A DNA stretch of 64,000 nucleotides from NCBI RefSeq assembly GCF_035222485.1, contig NC_085921.1, positions 4,712,001-4,776,000 on the forward strand, in the 5' to 3' direction. Origin of the DNA: Podospora pseudoanserina (lineage: Eukaryota; Ascomycota; Sordariomycetes; Sordariales; Podosporaceae). Within the stretch, counting starts at the first letter, position 1, and the number at the start of each line of letters is the position of its first letter. Below the pieces are notes generated by a model. It did not search any database. It saw only the letters and a list, made by a program, of their open reading frames with translations, and had not been told where the DNA came from. This document shows, one piece after another, positions 11,338-22,362 of this stretch. Made by a program: the position numbers and the translations under genes.

Positions 11338-12513
11338 TCAAAGCCACTCCACACTCCAAATCTTCTCGCCAGCACGATATGGCACAATCTCAGCCTGCTC
11401 GCTCTTCAAGCTCTCCTCAACAGTGGCACCATCCTTCTTCAGCAAGATCTTCTTGTCAGAAGGAGGCAAGCCGTAGAACTTGCGGCCATAGGAGGAGAAG
11501 AAACCGGCCAAAGCTTCGTCAGTGACGTCCGAGTCGGAAATGTCACCGCGGGCGATGCCCTCCTCAAGAGCCTTGAGGACGTAGCCGAGGGCGTAAGGCT
11601 GGGTGAAGACACCGGCGGCGGTGTTGCCCTTGCCCTTCTTGGAAGAGATATCGTGGGCTGGTTGTATGTTAGTGCCTGTTAACAGTGCAAAGGAACGGAA
11701 TGAAACATACGAGCACTGTCAGTACCAAGGAAGAACTTCCCCTTGGAGGACACAACAGCCTGAAGAAGAGCCCGACGGTCCTCGGGGGACTTGGCAGAGG
11801 GCTTGCAGTAGTGGTGCACATTGGCGGACCAGTCATCCACCAGCAAGCTCAAGTGATGAGCAGTCTATCATCCTCAGTCAGCACTTCACCCTTCCCCAAC
11901 CCGTCACAGTTTCACTCACAATAGTCCCCACAACATCCTCCCCAAACTCCCTCACAGCCTCCACCGCCTCCCCAGTAGTGCAATGCTCCAGCACAATCTT
12001 CAACTTGGGGTACTTGCCCACCAAGTTCCTCAGCGTAGGCAAGAACCTGCTTTCCGCATTCATCACCGTAACCCCCTCCTTGCTATCACTCGGCACCTCC
12101 CCGTGCAAGTTCAGCACAATCCCTTCCTTCTCCATAGCCTTGAGCACCTCGTCAAAAGGCTCAAAGCTCACGACACCCCATTGGCTGTTGGTAGTCGCTC
12201 CCTTGGGGTAAGCCTTCACACCGGCAATTCCAGCCTTCTTGGCCTTGGCAATCTCCTCGGGGGTGACGGAGGAGTGGAGGTACAAAGACATGAGGTAATT
12301 GACGCTTGGGTCGATGGCTTCCAAGGCGGACTTGTACTCGAGAGCAGCGTCAACAGAGGTGACGGGGACAGGGGCGAGGTTGGGCATGACGAAGACGGTG
12401 TCGATGCCGGCTGGGCGGATGGTGGGCGTGACGAGGGAGGCGATGGGGCCTGGGGCGTTGCGGAGGTGGACGTGCATGTCCGCTGCTGAGGGGAGGGTGT
12501 AGGTGTCTTTCAT
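11338..12513 (-). CDS. URA4: Dihydroorotase
   Basis: Cytosolic dihydroorotase, which interconverts carbamoyl-aspartate and dihydroorotate in de novo pyrimidine synthesis. Exons are 11920-12513, 11711-11864 and 11338-11657, total 355 residues, matching monofunctional type II enzymes (E. coli PyrC size). All metal ligands are visible and spaced as in that family: His14 and His16 in MHVHLR, carbamylated Lys100 in GVKAYPKGATTNS, His137 in LNLHGE, His177 in LEHCTT and Asp247 in GTDSAPH. The last motif is rebuilt exactly across intron 2. An in-frame ATG at 12682-12684 would add 57 residues; I prefer 12513 because the numbering then matches the family. Telobox-like GGGTTAGGG lies about 185 bp upstream. 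The gene is divergent from the MFS gene. Confidence 0.96.
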
Positions 12514-13044
12514 TTTGGCGGTGATGTCGGGGTTATGAGTTGGGGTGTGAGGCTTGAAGAAAAGGGCTATTCCAGTGAAAAATAGTGAGTTGTGTAAGTG
12601 GAAAAGTGAAACGGAAAAGTGAGGTTGAAGATGGGGAGGGTGTGGAGTGAGAGGTGAGTCGTGAGATAGCTTGGCGGAAGGCATAAAATTGTGCACGGGT
12701 TAGGGTTTAAGGTGCTGGGTTAGCACCCCTTTCATCTGAACCATAATTTTCCCACATCATTGCAAAGAATGCTACTGAACAGCCATGTACTCATGTGACC
12801 AATATGTCGAGAGCATTCTTCAGGCCCAAAGTAAACTGAAAGATGGACACGGATAACCATTCTCGTGGTCCTTGGGCCTTTACCCAGACAAGGGTGCGAC
12901 TTACAAATCAATATAACATCAATGACGTCCCGCCTTTTCACTTCATCTTGAACCCTTTCTAATCTTAACAATCAATTGGAATATGAAAATTTATCTGCTC
13001 ATAAATCAATAGTAACCCCTCATCGTCTTTTCTTCAATTCCAAA
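12514..13044. promoter_or_regulatory. Divergent promoter URA4 / MFS
   Basis: This 531-bp interval contains GGGTTAGGG at 12698-12706, followed by a GGTGCT-GGGTT-AGCACC inverted repeat at 12711-12727. Both are candidate regulatory sites by inspection only. Confidence 0.35.
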
Positions 13045-14886
13045 ATGACAGTCGGTCTCACCGAGGACCGTCTTGGGCCCGGTGCTGACGACGGGTCCGG
13101 CAGCTCCACCACCTCAGCAACCATCACCGCTACCGAGCAAACACCCCTTCTCGCGTCCGACACATCCTCAGTCACCATCGCCCGTCACATCTCCCTTGAA
13201 CGAGAGTCAACAATCCATAATGAGCCCTCAGAGGAAGATGAACACCCTCCCCTGGGCTGGAAAAGAGGCACAGCCATCATCTTGTCCATGTGGGCTCTTA
13301 TCTTCCTCCAAGCAGCCAACATGTCTGGCATCAGCACCACTCAATCTTCCATTGCTGAGGACCTGGATGCCTACCAAAACGCCATGTGGTTTACGTCTTC
13401 GTACATGATTAGCGTGTCCTCCACCGCTCCTCTTGTTGGTCGTCTGTCCATGATATTCTCGCCTGGGGTGATGGTGCTCATATGCTCGACGTGGTTTGCC
13501 ATTGGGGCGGTTATTGTTTCGGTTGCGCCTACATTCGGGGTGTTTATCCTAGGCAGAGTGTTGTGTGGTGTTGGGAGCGGTGGGATCATGACACTGTGTA
13601 TGATACTGGTCATCCAGCTCACCTCCAAGAAGAAAAGGGGGCTGTGGATCGGACTAGTAAACGCGGGCTTTACCATAGGAGTCTCAACAGGCGCAGTGGT
13701 ATTCGGTGCACTCCTCCCAGTCATAGGATGGGTAAGCTCCCCCTCCCCCTTCACCATCCCTTCCAGAACTAACCTTCCCCCTCCCCAGCGCCTCCTCTTC
13801 GGATCTCAAGCCCCCCTCTCCTTCCTCGCCGGCCTGGGCGTATTCCTCAGCATCCCCCACCGCCCCTCCACTCACCACTCCCGCGACAAATCCCTCCTCA
13901 CCAAACTCTCCAGCATCGACTACCTCGGCGCCCTCACCCTCACCGCCACCATCACCTCCCTGTTATACGCCCTCTCAACCTACACCCGTGCCCCCTTAGC
14001 TCTATCCCTCCTCTCCCTCTCCTTCTTCCTACTAATCGAATCCCGCCACCCCGACCCCATCATCCCCCTCCCCATCCTCTCCTCCGGCGGCGTCTTACTA
14101 TCTTGCCTCTCCCAACTAGGCTTCATGGCCTCGCGGTGGACAGTCCTCTTCTACGCCCCCATATTCATCCTGGCCGTCCGCGGCCTCTCCCCCGCCCTCG
14201 CCGGCTCCGTCCTCATCCCCACCAACCTCGGCTTCGGCATCGGGGGTCTGCTCGTAGGCTGGCTGCACATCAAGCGCTCCGGCTCCTTCTGGCTGCCCTG
14301 CCTCTTATCCCTCTTCATCTTTGGCTGCTCCCTCTTTGAACTCTCCTTCGTGAGCAACCACGAGACGAGATACGGGGTTTATATCGCCGTGGTCTTCATC
14401 AACGGGTTGTGTACCGGCGCAGCGGTGAACTACACGCTCGCTCACCTGTTGCATCTCGCTCCGGCAAAGGACCATTTTATCGTTACAGGTTTGCTGGCTA
14501 CGTTTAGGGGTTTCGCGGGGAGTTTTGGGACGGGGATTGGGGGCGGGGTTTTCAACCGGGTTCTGAGAGGTAGTTTAACCCGGGGCTTTCTGGAGCTGGG
14601 GCATGGGGAGTTGACAGAGCGGAGGGAGAAGTTGATTACCGTTTTGGTGGGCAGTCCGGCCGCTGTCTGGCAAGAAGGGGTACTCAGCAAGATGGAACGG
14701 GGGGTTGCTGTGGGCGGGTATGAGATGGCGCTGAGAAAGTTGTACATGGGCGCCGCTGGGGTGACGGTGGTGGTGTTGATTTTGCAGTGGGCGACAGGCT
14801 GGAAAGGGGTGGAAGACGAGACAAAGACAGATGAGGAGGGGATTAGAGAGGCCGTGGTGGAGGCTGATCCCGCCATGGAGGCTTAA
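13045..14886 (+). CDS. Major facilitator superfamily transporter (DHA2, Fnx1/Vba-like)
   Basis: Polytopic membrane transporter of the drug:H+ antiporter-2 type, related to vacuolar basic amino acid and multidrug carriers (Fnx1, Vba). Exons are 13045-13731 and 13789-14886, 594 residues. The 57-nt intron is in frame and could be mistaken for coding sequence. It has a GTAAGC donor and a CCCCAG acceptor, and it splits the usual GW-R junction (VIGW then RLLFGSQAP). The cytosolic Ser/Thr-rich N-terminus (about 80 residues) precedes the first membrane helix. Conserved signatures are the RLSMIFSPG loop and GRVLCGVGSGGIMT of helix 4. C-terminal helices run to ALRKLYMGAAGVTVVVLILQW. The likely location is the vacuolar or plasma membrane; the substrate is unknown. 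There are no neighbouring secondary-metabolite genes. Confidence 0.88.
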   Translation: MTVGLTEDRLGPGADDGSGSSTTSATITATEQTPLLASDTSSVTIARHISLERESTIHNEPSEEDEHPPLGWKRGTAIILSMWALIFLQAANMSGISTTQSSIAEDLDAYQNAMWFTSSYMISVSSTAPLVGRLSMIFSPGVMVLICSTWFAIGAVIVSVAPTFGVFILGRVLCGVGSGGIMTLCMILVIQLTSKKKRGLWIGLVNAGFTIGVSTGAVVFGALLPVIGWVSSPSPFTIPSRTNLPPPQRLLFGSQAPLSFLAGLGVFLSIPHRPSTHHSRDKSLLTKLSSIDYLGALTLTATITSLLYALSTYTRAPLALSLLSLSFFLLIESRHPDPIIPLPILSSGGVLLSCLSQLGFMASRWTVLFYAPIFILAVRGLSPALAGSVLIPTNLGFGIGGLLVGWLHIKRSGSFWLPCLLSLFIFGCSLFELSFVSNHETRYGVYIAVVFINGLCTGAAVNYTLAHLLHLAPAKDHFIVTGLLATFRGFAGSFGTGIGGGVFNRVLRGSLTRGFLELGHGELTERREKLITVLVGSPAAVWQEGVLSKMERGVAVGGYEMALRKLYMGAAGVTVVVLILQWATGWKGVEDETKTDEEGIREAVVEADPAMEA

Positions 14887-16015
14887 ATCTAGAGTTGGTA
14901 TATTTCCATCAATTTAAGAAAAACGATGCAAGGAGTTCACGATACAGTCTAGTCGGTTATAAGAATGACCATGTAGACCTGAACAATGGCCAAAGTCCTG
15001 TAAACGTACGTGCTTTTAATTCTTCACCAATATCACTATCACCCCTCTCTCATCTACATCTACTACCACCCCCCCCCCGCCGCCCATCATCTTACACCCA
15101 AAGATACCCACCGCTCAACATCCGATACCATCCCACCTTTCCTTATTCGGTTTTCCCTCTCATATGCATCACATACATTCCGTTCCCTCGTTCCTACCAC
15201 CCCAGGAAATTATCTAGAGAACTAGGAAGAGTCATTCATTCGTATCATTCGTCCATTTTCCCCTCCCCAAGTCCCAAACAAAACCCCATTATCCTTTTTT
15301 TGTTTTGTACTCCACCCACCCTCCCGTTCTAAAATTTTGCGTTTATGCTGAATATCAGGGCATGGTTGTTTCTGGTCCAGCTATATCTAGAGACATAGTA
15401 GAGGTCGAGAAGTACTGCGTGAAAATCCACAACTGTAAGTATGTCATTTGGGTATGTATAGTTGGATATGTTGTGTGAATGCCGTGGCGAGATCAAATGG
15501 AAGAAGAAAAGGGTGTTTGATGTCGGATTGTGGTGAAATAGGAGGCAGGGGGATTAGTCGAAAATCGAGGAGGTGATCGTATCTTGAGTATAAAAAGTAT
15601 TCGGGAGAGGCAGTGATGGAAAAAGGAGGACGTGAAGTATTACGCTTCACACAGGTATGGGTGGTGGCGAGACAAAGATTGGCGCCCTGGTCCCTTGCTC
15701 CTCCCTTCAGCAAGACAACATGGGTCGCCTGTGAAGCGCCTTCACCCCAAGGGCAGGATGGTCAATCCTGCCGTCATCATGAGTTCATCGAAGCAGAGAG
15801 TAGCTGGCTGCCACCTCTGCTAGTCGATAACCTAACTACACCGGCCGGCCGCCTGCCAGCCCTTTGTTGATCATTTCGCACCCGCGGTCTTGATATCTTA
15901 CATCCTTCTAACCCGTCCTCGCTTTTGAACGCCGAGAAAGCCTGTGCCATGTCGCACCAGGACTGGCTGGTCAGTGGACCAGTTTTTTGGAGATCACGTT
16001 CGAGGTAAAGGACTC
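14887..16015. other. Convergent 3' intergenic region
   Basis: About 1.1 kb between the MFS gene (+) and UBP3 (-) ends. It is C/T-rich around 15020-15320. No recognisable gene or RNA. Confidence 0.4.
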
Positions 16016-19000
16016 TCAAACGCGCTGGTAGAACAACAAGTAAGCAACCTTGTTGTCCTTGATGCTGTCCTTGTGCTGCTTAGGGGGCAGCTTCTGTCCG
16101 TTGGTAGCCGGTGTGTTGACAACGCTGCTCCACTTCTTGCCACCGGCCGCTTGCTTCCAGCCATCGTCGTCGCCGGTATCCTCATCATTCATGGCACCGA
16201 ATCTGTTGCTACCAGTGCTATCTTTTTGGTTACCAGAGCCAGACTTGGCCTGGTCTTCCTCGGCACCACCCTCAGCCACATCTTCGCTGCGCACACGGCG
16301 GATAACGGTGTCATCAATACGAATCCATTCTCGGCCATCCTGTCGGCGAACATCTACTGTGTAATGACCGCCACTGGCATTCTTACCATGATGGTACACA
16401 ACAGCCGTCAGCTTGTATCGAGGAACACCCTCGTGAACCGTGCTGTTGCGTTGAGAGCGAGACAGAACCTCTTGTGGGAATTCGAACTCGAGAGGATAGC
16501 CAATCTTCTTCCAGATCTTGACAGTACCACCTTGACCCTCGGCGTCGAATTGGAAACGCTTGAGGTGCAAGATAAGAACAGGAGGAACCGATTCAATGAA
16601 GATCTGCTTAGTGGCCTTGACGTTCTTGCCGTGGGGCGAGTTGAAATCGCCGTGGAGTGTTTCCGGTCGAGTTAGACCCTTCAGGGCGTCAATGATGTTG
16701 CGAATCTCGGGCGCACCAATGTCAAGTTGCAGCGGCTCGTAAGGCTCCAGCGTGACCGAGGTCTTGTTGCCAGGAACACGCAGTTCAGAGCGCAACTTCC
16801 CACCGAAGATCTTGTTGATGGGTGAAGCGAGTGAATGGCCAGAAGACCGAGTAACAGCAGCGCGTTGACGGGGGCCAACCTCAAGCCAATCATCAGCGCC
16901 CTCGAGCGATCCGTTTGGCTTGGAAGTGGTGGGAGAGGACGGAGTTGAGTTCGGTGCGGTAGAAACTGCTGAAACAGGGGCAGTACGCATCACCTGGGCA
17001 CACTCGTCGTGTAGACCTTCAAGAAGGAACCCAAGGAACTCTTGGGCGTCTTGTTGGTGACCACGCCTCATGCTGGCAAAGCGGGGAAGTTTGCGAATGG
17101 CTTCGTAAACAAACTCAGGGGTGAAAGACTCGCCATATTGCTCAAGCTCTTCCGGCTTCAGCCGTCTCTGGAGGAGGCCAGTTGACGTAGCAGAGTCGAT
17201 AATCTTAAATTCACGCATGAACATGATCCTGCACTTTTGCGTTAGTCAACGCTAAACTCAGACGGTCATGTTGTAACTTACAGTGCATCGATCAAAGGCG
17301 TTTCGCTCTTGAAACTGTGAGTGGCCTTCTTGGACACTTGATCCAGAAAGTCGTAGAACGGAATGCAGAAAATCAAAACTTGAAGAACCTGCATTGCATC
17401 AGTATCAACTATTGTAGCTTGAGACCAGAGTCAACTCACAGAATTCATGTAACACATATTTCCAGTGTTGACCAAGCCTCTGGGCTCAATAAAGGGCAGC
17501 TTGTCAATACCAGTAGGACGGTAGGCCTGTAAAGCCTCGGCAAGAGAATTTGCCTTGGAACTGGGGAAACTTCCAACGGCTCCAGATGCAGCGGTAGAGA
17601 CATCGGCAGCGTTGCCATTGGTGTGGACGCGAGGAGCTGCGGCAGTAGAGGCCACAGCAGAGGGAGCTGCACTGGGCTTTGCGAACAAAGCGGCCCAGGC
17701 CTTGGGTTTTGCAGGAGCTGGAGTTGGAGCTGGTGCGGCTTGGGCAGGAGCAGACTCAGTCTCGGACTTCTCGCCCATGCCATTCACCTGGCGAGCACCC
17801 TCGCCGGCCTCGGTCGACTTTTCGTCTTTGGTGGGAGCAACGGAAGTTTGCTGAACAGCTGTCTTCTCCACCGCTTGCAGCTCCTTTGGAGCAATCCTTG
17901 GAATTACTGGGAGAACGGGAACTGCAGGAACTGTGGGAAGTGCCGGGATAGCTGAGCGAGTAGCAGGCTTCACGGTCGTGCTGGGGCTGACTGCCACTGC
18001 GATGGATGTCTGGGTCGTTTGGGCAGAACTTGGCGTGGTTGGGGGTGTATCCTCTACCTGCTGTTCATGGGTGGACGGTGTCTCCGAACGAGCGGTGGCA
18101 GCCTCAGTTACTTCAGCCTTAACGGTGGTTTCCGCATTAACAACTGGCTCCTCCTTAGATTCTGTCTGCTCCGGCTGCTCTGGCTGCTGAGCCTCCGCCG
18201 GTTTCTCTAGAATCAGATTAGGAGTGCTAGAGACCGGGCGTCTTCTCCTCGACTTTGGGGCACGAGCGGGGAATCCAGCTTCGGGATTGGAGAACCATGG
18301 CAGCTTTGACAATATCTTCTCAGATGGCGAGGTGATGGGGGGGACTTCAGATATTGCCGGGGTGGTTGCCATGTTGAACGGACGCTCCACCACAAAAGCT
18401 GCTGGCGTCTCTACCGCGACCTCTACTTGAGTCTCTACCGGGGCCTCTGCTTCAATCGCCGCTTCTTGTTGCTCAGGCTGAACCTCAGCAGGGGATTTGG
18501 CTTCCGAGGCAAGATAAGCCTCCTGGTTATACTCCTGCGGGAATGGCTGCTGCTGCTGCTGGGGCACAAAGGGTTGGAACTCTGGCTGAATAGGTGGTTG
18601 TGCTTCGTGGACGTGCAGTGGCTGAATCGGAGGCTGCACCTCGTGATTATGCAACGGCTGATGTGAAGCTGGAATAAACTCGCGGAAAGGGGGTATGGTC
18701 GAGGGGGCAATCGTCGTAAGAGGCGGAACGGCAAATGAATGGGTTGTTGACGGGGTAAGCGGGGCAACGACCGGGGGCATAGCAGGAGGGGGCGGTTGGT
18801 ATGGCGAAGACACAATCGGCGAGTGCTGGGCGGGTCTGCCATAGGGCTGGTGCAGAGGGACATACTGCTGCACAGCAGACGGTGAACGAGTGTAAGGGGC
18901 GTGATTGTACTGGGGCGGAAGGTAAGGTTGCGGCATGGCGCCAGTATGATACTGCTGGTAAGGCATGTAGTAGGGCTGGTTCGGCGGGTAGGGGTTCATG

Positions 19001-19182
19001 TACTGAGCCCCATGGCCGTACATGGAGGGGTTGACATGATGCTGGTGTTGCTGGTACTGGTAACCATGAGCAGGCCCATACTGGTGACGATTTCCACGGC
19101 GAGGAGGAGGCGGACCTCCTCCCATGTCGGCGCCTCCTTGCATCTGCTGCCCAGCCGGCAGATGCGCGCGATTGTTCATCAT
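16016..19182 (-). CDS. UBP3: Ubiquitin C-terminal hydrolase, UBP3/USP10-like
   Basis: Cysteine protease of the USP family, like yeast Ubp3 and human USP10 (deubiquitination of trafficking and stress-granule substrates). Exons are 17440-19182, 17282-17388 and 16016-17228, giving 1020 residues from the ATG at 19182. The first 540 residues are low-complexity (Pro/Gln/Tyr-rich, then Pro/Ala/Glu-rich), where Bre5/G3BP-type partners bind in relatives. The Cys box is GLVNTGNMCYMNS, with Cys577 just before intron 1. The QQDAQEFLGFLLEGLHDE block follows. The His box is HHGKNASGGHYTVDV, His905, then WIRIDDT. The 5' end is uncertain: the frame stays open and Pro-rich to 19527 without an ATG. A CTGAC branch and CTAG acceptor near 19530 suggest an upstream exon that I could not locate. 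Confidence 0.9.
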
Positions 19183-20178
19183 GCCGGCCTGGGTTGGGAG
19201 CTGTGGCGGCAGCTGCTCACTGAAGTGAGGGCCACCGCGGCGGACTGGGCGTATACCAGGTGGGAGCCCCGGTGAGGGCGGGATCTGGCGATGGAATTCG
19301 AAGGGTTCGGCGCGGGCGTCAATGATGGGCAACGTTGGGGGTGGGTTGGCGGCTGTTGCCAGGAGAGAGCGAGAGGCGAACTTGGAGCGGCGGGAACGAA
19401 ATGCCCGACCTGTCTGACTTGGCAGTGTCGGAGCTGGCGGCAGTGGGTGGGTGGGTGGTGGTGCCGGTGCCGGTGCCGGTGCCGGTGCGCGTCGTTTGCT
19501 GGCGTGCGGTGCGCCGGTTCTAGGCAATCAAGACAAGTCGTTGTCAGTTCGGCCTCGACGGTTTCGATGAGTCGTTGCTCCGGCGGGTGCAGGGGGCCAG
19601 AGACACGGTGCGGCACATTGGACAGCGTGCTGCCAGGACGCGGGGAGACGGTACAGCACACGGGAAAGTGATGCTGGATGGATAAGCCAACCTCTGGGTG
19701 AAAACCAGGTGTGAGGCCTTGCGTGGTGGTTGACAAAATTTAAACCGCCTCTTTTCGAGAAACCAAAGAAAGGGCCCAAAGCTAAGAGGCCTAGCCGACG
19801 CTCGGACTGACCCTAACCCTAAGGCAACGTCCGTTCGTTCAGGCCGCCTCGAGACCCGCTACGATTCTGCAGCCCCCAGATCAGATCAACATGGCAATTC
19901 TCTTCAGACTGCAACAGAGTCTCGGAGAATTAATGCTATCTAATAATAATACAAGACATGTCCCAGTGTTGCAACCCCAGCATCGGAGTAAAAGACAACA
20001 CAGATGGATCACCTCACTGAAACCCGCGCCAGAAAGGATAGTAGCAGGCAGTTGGCAGTCAAAGAAGAGTGTTGGAGAACTGAGTAAAAGGGTATCGATC
20101 TTCTATATAATTCTAGAATTCAAAAAAAACCCCACGCTTCTTTTTGTTGCTGTTGTTTTACTAACCCAGCAAGCACTT
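19183..20178. other. UBP3 upstream region and SAE2 downstream region
   Basis: Holds the possible 5' extension of UBP3 (19183-19527), including a GGTGCC-type hexamer array at about 19461-19489. CCCTAACCCTAA, two telomere-like units, lies at 19811-19822. The SAE2 3' flank lies at the right. No separate gene is supported. Confidence 0.4.
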
Positions 20179-21314
20179 TCACTCATCTTTAAACATCCAT
20201 TTCCCACCACCAACTTTCATGGCATCTCGCCACCGATCCTCGATTTGCTTCCTCCCCCTCCTCGCTGCCTCTTCTCTGTTTTCTTCCATTTCCTGCGTCG
20301 TAGGCATATCAGGGTTCCAATACCCAGGCGGGGACGGTTGCCTCTGAAATCTCTCGCGATGCCGTCCAAACTGGTTTGCTATTTGCTGGCTCTTTGCTTT
20401 CATCCAAGTTTCCCGCCGTTCCTCACGTGTCATCTCGATTAGTTTATGGGCATGGGGTCCCAGGTACTCCTCCATCATTTGGACATCTGCCATGCGGGAC
20501 AACACCCCGGGGCCTGTCGCGTTGAATTCAGACTCTGCAACGGCCCGGTAATGTCGACCGCAGCAGTTGTAGTCATTGCACCCTGTCAACTCGGCCCGGT
20601 CAGCCTTGCCACGCACGATTTCGTTGAAGGCATGTTTGTGACCGTTGTTGAACTTGGGGTTTACTTTGAAATCCTCAAGTCTCAGCTGTCCCAATGGCTT
20701 ATCTCGAAGCCGACGTGGTTTGGGTCTGGACGTTCTGTCGTTGGCCTTCCTCGGCCGTGAAACAGTTGATGGTGATTCTATGCCCCCGCGAATTGGATGG
20801 AGAGGTCTGAGAGGAGTGACCTCAGATTCTGGTGAGGCCTTGTCGAGAAGTGATTGGAGTCTTCCAGCAGCCTTCTTGGGCGGCTTGGTTGGCCGCCATG
20901 GCTCAAATTCTTCGTCAGACCCATCCTCGGCGACTTCGGCAACTTCATAATCCAGATTTCGATGAGTGTTTTGAGCTGTCCTCTGCTTGCGTGAGATGTC
21001 CGAAACCTCCGACATGCTTTGTTGGGCTAGTTCAACACTCTCTGCAATAAACAGGGTCGGTCTCGGTGCGGTTGATGGGTTCCCAGCTGTCGTTCTCGGA
21101 TACAGCAGTCTGGAGGTTTGATCGGGTTGCGGAGTGCCATCATCGTCCTCACGAAGAGTTTGGCGCCAGATTTCACGTTGCTTTCTGGGTGTCGGCATGC
21201 CCCTAGAACCCTCGTCCAGGTCAATGCTTTCATGGGGGGCAAAGACAGCTGCTTCACCCATCACTACCGGGTCGGAACTGACTTCGGTTTTGATCTTACG
21301 AGGTGGAGGAGGCA

Positions 21315-21345
<31 letters not shown>

Positions 21346-22362
21346 ATCGGACACGTGTTTCCGCTTACGCAAACTGCGCTCAGAAACAACAATCGGGCCA
21401 TCAGACGAAGGTTCTTCTTTGACCCTGATAGGACTGGCCTCCCGTTTGCAAGGTGGTAACGGTGGGAGCTCAGGCGCCTCCGTGGGTTGGTCTGGATCAT
21501 CAGATGCACCATCCTCAGCAGATGGACCTTGCTCGATACTGACTATTCTCTCTCGTCTGTGGGGCTCGTCAAAAGCCGGAGTAGAGTGTCTCATGGTATA
21601 ATCTGCTTCGTTCAGTCTGAGCCCAGGGGAAAGATGCGACAACGAGTCCGTATTGAGCCCTAAATCGCTTGGTGATTCACGGGACTCATATATAATCGCC
21701 TGCTCCGCACCAGTCCCCTCTGCATGGTGTCGAGTATTCGCATCTTGCTGCTTCAGTCTTGTTTCCAGCTTATTAATCTTCCTCTCCAAGGCATCGGCAT
21801 ACGTGATCCACGTGTCTCTCTCCTCTCGTGCAGCTTTTGACACCTCCCTTGCAGTGTCGTAACTCTCCTGCACCTTCTTGAGTCGTTCTTCCACCTGCTT
21901 CTTCTTCTTCCAAAGTTTGCCATAATTCTTTTCCCAGTCCGGGTTCTCGATGTCGCCCGATGATGAAACCGTACTCGGCGCGCGGATCGTTCTGTTAGGG
22001 GAAAATTCCCCGAGGACTCGTCGGACCGGGGTGTTGACATCGTACTTGGCTGGTAATATCAGTGGCTTGGTGTGCTTCTGTCGCAGCTGCTCCAGCTCTT
22101 GGCGGAGAGATCGATTCTCTTGTTCAAGGACTTCGGCCCTAGAGGCAGCATCTTTGAGCTGCTGTAGTTCTTTTTCAAAAGTTGCATTCCGTCTATCTTC
22201 TCTTTGTCGAACCTCTGGCAAAACCATATTGTTAGTTGTCTGGACGAGAAACCGGGCATGGAAACTCTTACCGGCCTCAATGTCACGGCCAATTGTGTCG
22301 CACACAGACTCTAGCGCAGCAATCAAAGCTGGCCGCCCCTTCCGTTCCCAAGATTCCGTCAT
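20179..22362 (-). CDS. SAE2: DNA end-resection factor SAE2/CTP1 (CtIP family)
   Basis: Nuclear activator of the Mre11-Rad50-Nbs1 nuclease in double-strand-break end resection. Exons are 22272-22362 and 20179-22214, 708 residues. The 57-nt in-frame intron (22215-22271) has a GTAAGA donor, ACTAAC branch and CAG acceptor. Removing it restores a continuous N-terminal coiled coil (about residues 20-100), the tetramerisation region in this family. The middle is disordered, with many Ser/Thr-Pro sites and a poly-Asn run encoded by GTT repeats at 21316-21346. The C-terminal SAE2 domain shows GCNDYNCCGRHYRAV, the FGRHRERF RHR-type motif and SPPGYWNPDMPTTQE. It is the second repair-linked gene in the window. 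An MCB-like ACGCGT lies 141 bp upstream. Confidence 0.92.
21316..21346. repeat. (GTT)n microsatellite in SAE2 coding region
   Basis: About ten GTT units on the plus strand encode a poly-Asn run on the minus strand, in the disordered middle of SAE2. Length polymorphism would keep the frame. Confidence 0.9.

Noticed and set aside
19811-19822. Interstitial telomere or chromosome end
   Set aside because: Only two repeat units, flanked by ordinary genes on both sides; treated as a telobox-like motif.
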